Assembly: GCA_947625365.1 (NCBI GenBank)
Contig: CANQNZ010000012.1
Location: 1-20,245, forward strand
Direction: 5' to 3'
Length of the DNA stretch: 20,245 nt
Origin: an uncultured Bacilli bacterium
Lineage (GTDB): Bacteria; Bacillota_I; Bacilli_A; RF39; UBA660
Of the stretch, positions 1 through 7,011 are shown one piece after another; position 1 is the stretch's first letter, and the number at the start of each line of letters is the position of its first letter. Both the position numbers and the translations under genes were made by a program. The notes beneath the pieces are model-generated. The model was not told the DNA's origin and searched no databases. It worked only from the letters and a program-made list of their open reading frames with translations.

Positions 1-58
1 TATCATAATAAATAATATGCTTTAGCATGACAAAATTTGACAATTTAAAGCTTATTAA

Positions 59-87
59 TTGCGCCTTTTTTTTAAATAAGTTATAAT
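59..87 (+). promoter_or_regulatory. Candidate promoter of ftsK
   Basis: TTGCGC (59-64) and a perfect TATAAT (82-87) are 17 nt apart, the normal vegetative sigma spacing. Transcription would start near 94, so the leader would be only about 11 nt and would begin inside the AAAGGTGAG ribosome binding site (91-99). That is tight, so the true start could differ. A better -35 match, TTGACA at 37-42, is 39 nt from this -10 and cannot pair with it. Confidence 0.5.
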
Positions 88-104
88 GATAAAGGTGAGA
101 ATAA

Positions 105-2270
105 ATGGCTAAGAAGAAAAAAAAGAAAGAAGATACATCAAAAAGTTTTAATTATAGCGTGGAATTAAATGGCCTATTATTAATATTAATCGGATTAATT
201 GGTTTTGGTACATTTGGTCCGGTTGGAAAGATTATTAAAAATTTTGCAATTTTTTTAATGGGTTCTTGGTATGTTGTAGCGCTACTTTCCGTTTTAGTTT
301 TAGGAATATACATGATTATTAAAAGGAAACTTCCTAATTTATTTACGACAAGAATGATAGGGTTTTATTTTTTAATTATTGCTATATTAATGTTTTCCCA
401 TTTAGAATATGCAGTAGCTAATGAACTTAAAGGAAAAGCAATAATTAGTACAACTATCGATAATTTTATGGGAGCAACTAATAGCTTAAATTCTAATGTT
501 GGGGGCGGTATAATTGGAGCTTTGTTCATCGTTTTATTTACTTCACTTTTAGACGTTACTGGCTCTAAAATTATTATAGGCGTGCTTGCTTTATTTGGCT
601 TTATTTTAGTATTTGATATTACTATAGCAGATATTTTCCGTAAAATTAAAGAAATATTTATTAATTTAAAAAATAAAAAGAAGGAAAAAAGCAAAGTGAT
701 TGAAAGTCAGGAAGAAAGTGATGAGGCAGAAGAAGATGATAAAATTATTATTACTAGCGCCGAAGAGTTAAAAGTAAATAATTCTGTAGATGAAGCACCT
801 GTAACGATTAGTAATACTCCTTCTGCGGCAATTACTCCTGTTAGTGCTAATTACACATTACCATCTCTTAATTTGCTGGAAAATCCTAAACATCAATCTA
901 AAGTCAATTCTAATGATTTTATAAAATCTAATAAAATGATATTGGAAAGAGTTCTAAATGATTTTGGAATTAAGGGAACTGTTGTCGAAATACATGTTGG
1001 TCCGGCAGTTACGCAATATGAACTTTCCATTTTATCAGGGACTAAAGTTAGTAGAATTAAAAACTTAGATAAAGAAATTGCTCTTGCTTTAGCCGCAAAA
1101 AATGTAGCGATTGAAGCACCTATTCCGGGAAAAAATACGGTAGGAATTGAAATACCAAATCCATCTATTTCAGCGGTTAAGATAAAAGAAGTATTAGCAA
1201 ATATCCCTGCTAGTCAGCAAAATTCAAAAATACTAGTGGCCTTAGGAAAAGATTTAATGGGTAGAGTACAAACCGCCGATATTTCTAAAATGCCTCATCT
1301 TTTAGTAGCGGGTTCTACTGGGTCTGGTAAATCTGTATGTATGAATAGTATTATTGCTTCTATTTTAATGCGTTATCGCCCAGATGAAGTAAAATTAGTT
1401 TTAGTTGACCCTAAAAAAGTAGAAATGTCCAACTACAATGGTATACCTCATTTACTATGGCCAGTTGTTACAGACCCTAAAAAAGCTTCTGTAGCACTTC
1501 AAAAACTCGTTGATATGATGGATAATCGCTATAACATGTTTGCTGATAATGGCGTTAAGAAAATAGAGGAATACAATGCTTTAGCAAATAAAAAAGACTT
1601 AGAGAAAATGCCTTACATTGTTATTATTATAGACGAGCTTGCAGATTTAATGATGGTTGCTTCAAAAGAAGTAGAAGGTTCTATTCAAAGAATTACTCAA
1701 TTAGCAAGGGCAGCCGGAATTCATTTAATTGTTGCTACCCAAAGACCAAGTACAAATGTTATTACTGGTGTTATTAAAGCTAATATTCCATCAAGAATTG
1801 CTTTTGCGGTAGCTTCGTCAATTGACTCTCGTACTATTTTAGATGGTGGTGGTGCGGAAAAATTACTCGGAAAAGGAGATATGCTTTATTTACCAATGGG
1901 CGAAAATACACCAATGCGTATTCAAGGTTGTTTTATAACTGATGAAGAAACCCAAAAAATAATTAATCATGTTTGTAATGAGCAAAAAGCTATTTATGAT
2001 AAAACTTTAGAGCAAGCAGAGGTGCAAGACCATAATCCAGTATCAAATGAAAAGGAAGATTATGATGACCCGTTATATAATGAAATAGTAGATTTTGCTA
2101 TTGAAACAGGAAAAATCAGTGCTTCACTTTTACAAAGAAGATTTAGACTTGGCTATAATAGAGCCGCTAGGATAGTAGATTTATTAGAAGAAAGAGGAAT
2201 AATTGGTCCTCCTAATGGTTCTAAACCGCGCGAAGTCTTAGTTAAGTTAAAAGATGATAATCAAGAATGA
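105..2270 (+). CDS. ftsK: DNA translocase FtsK/SpoIIIE
   Basis: This is a membrane-anchored, septum-located ATPase that pumps chromosomal DNA during division. The 721-aa product starts with a lysine-rich stretch, then about four hydrophobic segments (residues 22-180) and an acidic linker (about 195-260). The RecA-like motor follows, with Walker A GSTGSGKS at 403-410 and Walker B VIIIDE at 506-511. The C-terminal winged-helix gamma domain (about 647-706, with LLQRRFRLGYNRAARIVDLL) reads polar DNA motifs in known relatives. Length fits SpoIIIE-type proteins (about 720-790 aa). The ATG follows AAAGGTGAG at good spacing. It ends in TGA directly before a terminator and appears monocistronic. Whether it acts in division, sporulation or both cannot be told from sequence; no sporulation genes are in the window. 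Confidence 0.97.
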   Translation: MAKKKKKKEDTSKSFNYSVELNGLLLILIGLIGFGTFGPVGKIIKNFAIFLMGSWYVVALLSVLVLGIYMIIKRKLPNLFTTRMIGFYFLIIAILMFSHLEYAVANELKGKAIISTTIDNFMGATNSLNSNVGGGIIGALFIVLFTSLLDVTGSKIIIGVLALFGFILVFDITIADIFRKIKEIFINLKNKKKEKSKVIESQEESDEAEEDDKIIITSAEELKVNNSVDEAPVTISNTPSAAITPVSANYTLPSLNLLENPKHQSKVNSNDFIKSNKMILERVLNDFGIKGTVVEIHVGPAVTQYELSILSGTKVSRIKNLDKEIALALAAKNVAIEAPIPGKNTVGIEIPNPSISAVKIKEVLANIPASQQNSKILVALGKDLMGRVQTADISKMPHLLVAGSTGSGKSVCMNSIIASILMRYRPDEVKLVLVDPKKVEMSNYNGIPHLLWPVVTDPKKASVALQKLVDMMDNRYNMFADNGVKKIEEYNALANKKDLEKMPYIVIIIDELADLMMVASKEVEGSIQRITQLARAAGIHLIVATQRPSTNVITGVIKANIPSRIAFAVASSIDSRTILDGGGAEKLLGKGDMLYLPMGENTPMRIQGCFITDEETQKIINHVCNEQKAIYDKTLEQAEVQDHNPVSNEKEDYDDPLYNEIVDFAIETGKISASLLQRRFRLGYNRAARIVDLLEERGIIGPPNGSKPREVLVKLKDDNQE

Positions 2271-2290
2271 GCCTTTTAAGGGCTTTTTTT
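2270..2290 (+). terminator. Terminator after ftsK
   Basis: AGCC at 2270-2273 pairs with GGCT at 2281-2284, extended inward by a T-G and a T-A pair around a TTA loop, and is followed by seven T. The stem is short (6 bp) but the T run is good. It begins at the last base of the ftsK stop codon. Confidence 0.65.
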
Positions 2291-2302
2291 GATAATAAAA
2301 AG

Positions 2303-2331
2303 TTGTTTAAGATTAGTAAATGGGTTATAAT
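2303..2331 (+). promoter_or_regulatory. Promoter of rimM-trmD operon
   Basis: TTGTTT (2303-2308) and TATAAT (2326-2331) are separated by exactly 17 nt. The predicted transcription start is near 2338, only about 13 nt before the rimM ATG at 2351. This site is the main reason for rejecting the longer reading frame that begins at 2267. Confidence 0.7.
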
Positions 2332-2350
2332 TATTTTAATGGTGATAAGT

Positions 2351-2839
2351 ATGTCTTCATATATATTGATTGGGAAAGTTGTGGGAACTCATGGTATTAA
2401 AGGAGAAATTAAAATTAGCTCTAATCACGAGTTAAAAGAGCAGATTTTTATTCCTAATTTTAAACTTTATTTTGGTCAAGAAAAATGGGAAGAAAAAATT
2501 GTAACATATCGTCATCATAAAATTTATGACATGGTTACTTTAGCCGGTTATAGTAATATAAATGAAGTATTAAAATATAATAAACAGAATGTTTATGTAA
2601 AACGAGAAGATTTAAAAATTAAAGATTACTTATTAGAAGATTTAGTAGGTTTAACAATTATAGAAAGTAATCAAAGTAAAGGACGAGTTATAAATGTAAT
2701 TCATAATGGTCCTAATATTTTGTTAGAAGTTGAAGGGGAAAATCACTTTTATATTCCAAAAGTAAGTGATTATATAGAAAAAATTGATATTCCTGCTGGT
2801 AAAATTTATGTAAAAAATATTCGAGGGCTGATGTTATGA
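2351..2839 (+). CDS. rimM: Ribosome maturation factor RimM
   Basis: RimM binds the 30S head (ribosomal protein S19) and helps 16S rRNA processing. The 162-aa product opens with the family signature ILIGKVVGTHGIKGEIKI (about residues 5-22) in the N-terminal beta-barrel. The C-terminal PRC barrel spans about 97-162, with the FYIPKVSDYIEKID segment near its end. The frame is open upstream to 2267, but those 28 codons overlap the ftsK terminator and a strong promoter, and they encode a non-homologous hydrophobic stretch. The ATG at 2351 has a GGTGAT ribosome binding site at 2341-2346 and gives the normal family length. It overlaps trmD by 4 nt (ATGA), so the two are translationally coupled, as is common for this pair. 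Confidence 0.95.
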   Translation: MSSYILIGKVVGTHGIKGEIKISSNHELKEQIFIPNFKLYFGQEKWEEKIVTYRHHKIYDMVTLAGYSNINEVLKYNKQNVYVKREDLKIKDYLLEDLVGLTIIESNQSKGRVINVIHNGPNILLEVEGENHFYIPKVSDYIEKIDIPAGKIYVKNIRGLML

Positions 2840-3498
2840 AAATAGATATATTAACTTTATTTCCAGAAATGTTAGAAGGTTTTATAAATAACTCTATAAT
2901 CAAAAAAGCTCAAGAGAAAAAGTTAGTAGAAATTAATTTAATTAATTTTCGGGAATTTTCTCATCTAAATAATCAACAAGTTGATGATACTCCTTATGGG
3001 GGAGGAGCAGGTATGGTATTAAGATGTGAGCCTATAGTAGAGGCGATTGAAAGTGTTAAAACGGAAAATAGCTTAGTTATTTTGCTAACGCCTCAAGGAA
3101 AAACCTACACTCAGCAAATGGCTAATAATTTAAAAAAATATAATCATTTAATTTTAATATGTGGCCATTATGAAGGCTTTGACGAGCGAATTTTAGAATT
3201 TGTTGATTTAGAACTTAGTATTGGTGATTATGTTTTAACTGGTGGAGAAGCCGCAGCTTTAGTTGTAACAGATAGCATAGTTCGTCTTTTAGATAACGTA
3301 ATTAAAGATGATTCAAAAAATAACGAATCTTTTGAAGATGGACTGCTAGATTACCCAACATATACAAAACCACGTGAATTTAGAGGCCTTAAAGTGCCAG
3401 AGGTACTCCTTAGTGGTAATCATCAAGAAATAGCCCAATGGCGCAAGCAGGAACAAATAAAAAAAACCCAAGAAAAAAGACCAGATTTATTTAAGTAA
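2836..3498 (+). CDS. trmD: tRNA (guanine-N1-)-methyltransferase TrmD
   Basis: TrmD uses S-adenosylmethionine to methylate G37 next to the anticodon, preventing +1 frameshifting. The 220-aa protein shows the start MKIDILTLFPEML, the DTPYGGGAGMVLR substrate loop, LLTPQGKTYTQ, GHYEGFDER at 110-118 and the trefoil-knot segment SIGDYVLTGGE (about 130-140). The C-terminal tRNA-binding domain carries YTKPREFRG, GNHQEIAQWR and terminal RPDLF. It starts inside the rimM stop codon (ATGA overlap). In Bacillus rplS follows; here it is replaced by an unrecognised gene 11 nt downstream. Confidence 0.97.
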   Translation: MKIDILTLFPEMLEGFINNSIIKKAQEKKLVEINLINFREFSHLNNQQVDDTPYGGGAGMVLRCEPIVEAIESVKTENSLVILLTPQGKTYTQQMANNLKKYNHLILICGHYEGFDERILEFVDLELSIGDYVLTGGEAAALVVTDSIVRLLDNVIKDDSKNNESFEDGLLDYPTYTKPREFRGLKVPEVLLSGNHQEIAQWRKQEQIKKTQEKRPDLFK

Positions 3499-3509
3499 GA
3501 AGTGATAAA

Positions 3510-3956
3510 ATGAGTTATTTAATTAAAAAAGATAATAAAACTAATACTATAACCTACATGGAGTATGACATGAAGGGGTATAAGTTCACCCCAAAAAGTA
3601 AAGCAAATGCTAGTGTTCAAGTTAATCAAATTGTTATCATAAATCCGCAGATGATTGATAGAATTTTAACTTTAAAATTTAATTCAACGTTTAAAAAGTT
3701 AATGACATTTGTCTTAAATTATATTAATGATACAACTGCAGATACCTCAAGTGGGATGTATGCTTTAGGAGAGATAGAGCGTTTAAAAAGTATTATTTTT
3801 AATAAGTATCAAGCTTATTTAAGTAGAGAAAAGCAAAAAGTTTTTTTAGATAAACTAGCCTTTTTAGAAAATCAAATAAATTTAAAGATGATGATGGCAT
3901 ATCAATTTAACTCACCCGTTTATGAAGAGGAGCAAACGCAAGGAAGAGGAAGATAA
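3510..3956 (+). CDS. Unrecognised 148-aa protein, trmD operon
   Basis: I do not recognise this family. The protein is soluble: it has no signal peptide or membrane segment. The N-terminal 55 residues look beta-rich and basic (IKKDNKTNTITYMEYDMKGY). The middle (about 55-80) is hydrophobic and helical. Residues about 85-135 form an amphipathic helical hairpin (GEIERLKSIIFNKYQAYLSR, then KVFLDKLAFLENQI). The tail EEEQTQGRGR is acidic and then basic. The ATG has a GAAGTGAT ribosome binding site and lies 11 nt after trmD. No promoter lies between them and a terminator follows, so it is the last gene of the rimM-trmD operon. A role in RNA or ribosome function is suggested only by position. Codon use matches its neighbours. 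Confidence 0.8.
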   Translation: MSYLIKKDNKTNTITYMEYDMKGYKFTPKSKANASVQVNQIVIINPQMIDRILTLKFNSTFKKLMTFVLNYINDTTADTSSGMYALGEIERLKSIIFNKYQAYLSREKQKVFLDKLAFLENQINLKMMMAYQFNSPVYEEEQTQGRGR

Positions 3957-3987
3957 AATTCTAAGGTTTAAACTTTGGAATTTTTTT
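3956..3987 (+). terminator. Terminator of rimM-trmD operon
   Basis: AAATTCTAAGG (3956-3966) pairs with CTTTGGAATTT (3973-3983), including two G-T pairs, around a TTTAAA loop. The T run continues to 3987. The hairpin begins on the stop codon of the preceding gene. Confidence 0.75.
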
Positions 3988-4004
3988 ATTTGCAAAAATT
4001 AAAT

Positions 4005-4045
4005 AAAAAAAAGGAAATTGAAGATTTATCTATAATATATTTAAT
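4005..4045 (+). promoter_or_regulatory. Unusual comEA promoter, copy 1 of shared element
   Basis: This 41-nt element recurs at 10639-10679 with only three differences (AA for CC at 4021-4022, T for C at 4041). It runs as eight A, GGAAATTG (4013-4020), two variable bases, GATTTATCTATAATATAT (4023-4040), one variable base and TAAT. It contains a perfect -10 TATAAT (4031-4036), but the place for a -35 box 17 nt upstream (4008-4013) is AAAAAG, which does not match TTGACA. Instead AAAGGAAAT (4010-4018) fits the Bacillus SigH -35 pattern (RNAGGAWWW, from memory), although the -10 is not a SigH type. It follows a terminator, so it should drive comEA-comEC. Confidence 0.6.
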
Positions 4046-4081
4046 AGAAGGTAGTTATTTTTATAAAAGAAAGGAAAGTAT

Positions 4082-4822
4082 ATGAATGAAATAGCCTATG
4101 ATAATAAAAAAATATCTAAAATTATAATTGGTGCTATAGTTAGTTTAATTTTACTTATAGGAGGCGGACTTACTTATTTTTTTCTGAATAAATACGATAA
4201 AAAAGAGCAAAACAAGGAAACTATTGCTAGCTTAACAGAGGATTATAAAGAATCTGATGAAATTGAAACAAAATCTAGCCCAGCAAAAGAAGAAGAAACC
4301 CCTAAAATAAAAGTAGATATTAAGGGAGCAATTAATAATCCGGGAGTTTATGAAGTAGATAAGGGAACAATTGTTAATGAGCTTATTAATATGGCTGGTG
4401 GCATAATGAGTAATGCAACAACTAAAAATATTAATCTAAGTCGGCAGTTACAAGATGAAATGGTAGTTATTATTTACACCCAAAAAGAACTAGAAAACAA
4501 AGAAAATGAAGTTAGTGAAGATTGTTATGAAGAGGACATAGACATTTCCTCTTGTTACCAGGAACAGAAATCTATTGTTGTACCTAAAAATTCAAGTTCT
4601 ACAGAAAATGAAAAAGAGGTAGATAATGAAACTACGGTTTCTTTAAATAATGCTACTAAAGAACAGTTAATGACCTTAACCGGAATTGGTGAGTCTAAAG
4701 CTTTGCAAATAATTGAATATCGTGAAACTAATGGCGAATTTAAGACAATTGATGAGTTGATGAACGTTAAAGGAATTGGCCAGGCTATATTTAATAAAAT
4801 TAAAGACCGTCTTACACTCTAA
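4082..4822 (+). CDS. comEA: Competence protein ComEA (DNA receptor)
   Basis: ComEA is the membrane-anchored receptor that binds incoming double-stranded DNA and passes it to the ComEC channel. The 246-aa product has one N-terminal membrane helix (about 13-34), a charged linker and an SLBB domain (about 75-130, IKGAINNPGVYEV and VNELINMAGG). A spacer follows, then a C-terminal double helix-hairpin-helix DNA-binding domain (about 186-246, with LTGIGESKALQIIEYR and VKGIGQAIFNKI). The spacer between SLBB and HhH is longer than I expect and holds two cysteines (DCYEEDIDISSCY) that could form a disulfide outside the cell. The ATG follows AGAAAGGAAAG. comEC overlaps its 3' end, and comEB of the Bacillus operon is absent. 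Confidence 0.95.
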   Translation: MNEIAYDNKKISKIIIGAIVSLILLIGGGLTYFFLNKYDKKEQNKETIASLTEDYKESDEIETKSSPAKEEETPKIKVDIKGAINNPGVYEVDKGTIVNELINMAGGIMSNATTKNINLSRQLQDEMVVIIYTQKELENKENEVSEDCYEEDIDISSCYQEQKSIVVPKNSSSTENEKEVDNETTVSLNNATKEQLMTLTGIGESKALQIIEYRETNGEFKTIDELMNVKGIGQAIFNKIKDRLTL

Positions 4823-6887
4823 TAAATTTCTTAGCCTATTAATTGGCAGTTTAATAATATATTTATTAATATTTTTTAATTTAATTCCTCATCAAAGTCA
4901 AATTAATGCAAATAAAAAAAGTATAAAAGGCACTTTAATTAGTGAAAAAATAGATGGAAATAAACTGTCATTAATTATAAAAACACCTGAAAAAATTAGT
5001 GCTACTTATTATATAAAAACTAAAGAAAGTAAAGAAAAAATTGAAAAAAATTTAAAATTGGGAATGGAAATTATGGTTGTCGGTAAATTAGTTAAACCTT
5101 CTAAAAATACCATTCCCAACACTTTCAATTATCAAAAATATTTATATCATAATAAAATTTATTATTTAATGAATGCTCAAGATATTAAAATTATTAATAA
5201 TAGACCTAATCTTGTGTACCGGTTAAAAAATTTTTTAATTGATAAAATAAAGAAAAGAGAAAATAAAGAATATTATTATGCTTTTATTTTAGGAGATAAG
5301 AATTATATTAAGGAGCAGACATGGCAAAATTATCAAGATAGCGGAATTACTCACTTATTTGCTATCTCCGGCATGCATATTGCTTTATTTATTAGTCTTA
5401 TTTCTAAATTGTTTAGGCTTTTTAGAATTAATTCTACGTTTAAAAATATCTTCATTTTTGGTTTTCTAACCTTTTACTTATTACTTACTAACTTTACGGC
5501 TAGCATTTTAAGAGCATGTATGTTTTTACTATTTAGAAAATTAAATAAAAATCTAAATATTGATTTACCTAATATTAAAGTGTTAATTTATACTCTTATA
5601 CTTTTGCTTTTTTTAAATCCTTATTTGTTATTTAATTTAGGTTTCTTATATTCAGCCTTAGCAACTTTTAGTTTAATAATTGGCAATAAAATTATTCAAA
5701 GTAAAAATTATTTCTTTGCTATAATTAAAACAAGTTTACTTATAAATATTATCACGTTGCCTCTTACGTTATTTAATTTTTATGAAATAAATATATTAAG
5801 TTTTCTTTTTAATTGTCTTTTTATTCCTTTAGTAACCTTTGTTATCTATCCTTTGATATTATTAAACTTTGTTATACCTTTATTTACTCTTTCTTGTTCT
5901 TTCTTCCTTCTAGTTATGGAAAAAATGGCTTTTCTGTGTGCAAATGTTTCATTTAAATTATCTTTTCCTAAAATTAATTTATTATTTATTTTAATTTATT
6001 ATTTAAGTTTGTTTGCCTTATGGCATTATAAAGATGTTAAAGTAGTAATATTTTTAGGATTATTTTTATTATTTTGGCAATTTAAACCATATTTTGACGC
6101 AACTTTTTATGTTTATTTTTTAGATGTAGGACAAGGTGATAGTATTTTAATCAAAAACCCATTTTCTAAAGAAGTTATTTTAGTTGATACAGGAGGAAAA
6201 ATAGATTACCCTAAAGAGCAGTGGGAAGAGCAAAATCATAATTATCATTTAAGTGATAATACTATTGTATTATTAAAAAGTCTAGGAATAACTAAAATTG
6301 ATTGGCTTATATTATCTCATGGCGATGCTGACCATATGCAGGAAAGCATAAACTTAGTTAAAAATTTTAAAATTAAAAATGTTATATTTAATAATGATAC
6401 CTATAAATCTATAGAAAAACAATTAATTAAGCTACTTGATAAAAAGAAAATTGATTATTATCAAAATATTCAAAAGATAAATATTTCTCCTAATACATTT
6501 TATTTTTTAAATTTTAAAATCTATGATAATGAAAATGATAATTCAAATATAATTTATTTTAATTATGATAATTATAAATTTCTGTTAATGGGTGATGCTA
6601 GTATAAAAGTAGAGGAGGATTTACTAAATAAATATAATTTAAGCAATATTGATGTTTTAAAAGTTGGACATCATGGAAGTAAAACTAGTACTAGTAAAAA
6701 CTTTATAGATAAAATAAAACCTAAATATTCTATTATTTCTGTTGGTAAAAATAATAGGTATAATCATCCTAACAAAGAAGCCTTAGATAATTTGCAAAAA
6801 AGTCAAATATATAGAACAGATATTGATGGCAGTATTATTTTTAAAATACATAAACATAAATTAGAAATTGAAACTTGTCCCTCATAA
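4776..6887 (+). CDS. comEC: Competence protein ComEC (DNA uptake channel)
   Basis: ComEC is the polytopic channel for single-stranded DNA during transformation. The product has an N-terminal membrane segment, an extracellular OB-like domain (about 45-145), the Competence-domain transmembrane bundle (about 160-440, with ITHLFAISGMHIALF) and a C-terminal metallo-beta-lactamase-like domain. That domain keeps FLDVGQGDS, the metal motif HGDADH at 515-520, GHHGS at 631-635 and YNHPNKEALDNL, so its nuclease site looks intact. The start is uncertain. No ATG or GTG lies near the first membrane segment. The only standard upstream start is TTG 4776, inside comEA, with AAAGGA too close to it (1 nt) for a normal ribosome binding site. 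Translation is probably coupled to comEA. In Bacillus holA also lies close downstream of comEC. Confidence 0.95.
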   Translation: MARLYLIKLKTVLHSNKFLSLLIGSLIIYLLIFFNLIPHQSQINANKKSIKGTLISEKIDGNKLSLIIKTPEKISATYYIKTKESKEKIEKNLKLGMEIMVVGKLVKPSKNTIPNTFNYQKYLYHNKIYYLMNAQDIKIINNRPNLVYRLKNFLIDKIKKRENKEYYYAFILGDKNYIKEQTWQNYQDSGITHLFAISGMHIALFISLISKLFRLFRINSTFKNIFIFGFLTFYLLLTNFTASILRACMFLLFRKLNKNLNIDLPNIKVLIYTLILLLFLNPYLLFNLGFLYSALATFSLIIGNKIIQSKNYFFAIIKTSLLINIITLPLTLFNFYEINILSFLFNCLFIPLVTFVIYPLILLNFVIPLFTLSCSFFLLVMEKMAFLCANVSFKLSFPKINLLFILIYYLSLFALWHYKDVKVVIFLGLFLLFWQFKPYFDATFYVYFLDVGQGDSILIKNPFSKEVILVDTGGKIDYPKEQWEEQNHNYHLSDNTIVLLKSLGITKIDWLILSHGDADHMQESINLVKNFKIKNVIFNNDTYKSIEKQLIKLLDKKKIDYYQNIQKINISPNTFYFLNFKIYDNENDNSNIIYFNYDNYKFLLMGDASIKVEEDLLNKYNLSNIDVLKVGHHGSKTSTSKNFIDKIKPKYSIISVGKNNRYNHPNKEALDNLQKSQIYRTDIDGSIIFKIHKHKLEIETCPS

Positions 6888-6926
6888 AATTACACGTTTT
6901 TAAAAATCTAGCATAATATATACTGT

Positions 6927-6940
6927 ACGTTATATAACGT
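6927..6940. promoter_or_regulatory. Perfect 14-bp palindrome before holA
   Basis: ACGTTATATAACGT is perfectly self-complementary. It lies between the comEC stop and the terminator hairpin at 6950. It could be a protein binding site or chance in an AT-rich gap. No promoter box is clearly attached to it. Confidence 0.25.
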
Positions 6941-6949
6941 TTTATATAG

Positions 6950-6982
6950 ATGAAAAGGGGCAATTACTTGTCCTTTTTTCAT
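6950..6982 (+). terminator. Terminator of comEA-comEC operon
   Basis: ATGAAAAGG...GCAA (from 6950) pairs with TTGTCC...TTTTCAT (to 6982) around a TTAC loop, with a G bulge, a G-T pair and two unpaired T. The descending arm contains six T. The same arm holds the -35 box of the holA promoter. Confidence 0.7.
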
Positions 6983-6996
6983 TTGTTTAGTACAAT
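6968..6996 (+). promoter_or_regulatory. Promoter of holA, nested in terminator
   Basis: TTGTCC (6968-6973) and TACAAT (6991-6996) are 17 nt apart. Transcription should start near 7003, only about 9 nt before the holA ATG, at the GGTGG ribosome binding site. The -35 box is part of the comEC terminator stem. Confidence 0.65.
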
Positions 6997-7011
6997 ATTT
7001 ATGGTGGTTGT

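Noticed and set aside
37..42. TTGACA as the -35 box of the ftsK promoter
   Set aside because: It lies 39 nt from the only good -10 (82-87), far outside the usable spacing.
365..694. Minus-strand open frame of 109 codons opposite ftsK
   Set aside because: It is the mirror of the hydrophobic ftsK N-terminus, with no ribosome binding site and no family resemblance. The minus-strand frames at 2712-2903, 7557-7745, 9715-9912, 14041-14313 and 15216-15401 are rejected for the same reason.
2267..2350. N-terminal extension of RimM by 28 residues with a hydrophobic stretch
   Set aside because: It overlaps the ftsK terminator and a well-spaced promoter (2303-2331), lacks a ribosome binding site at 2267, and RimM homologues start at MSSYILIGKVV.
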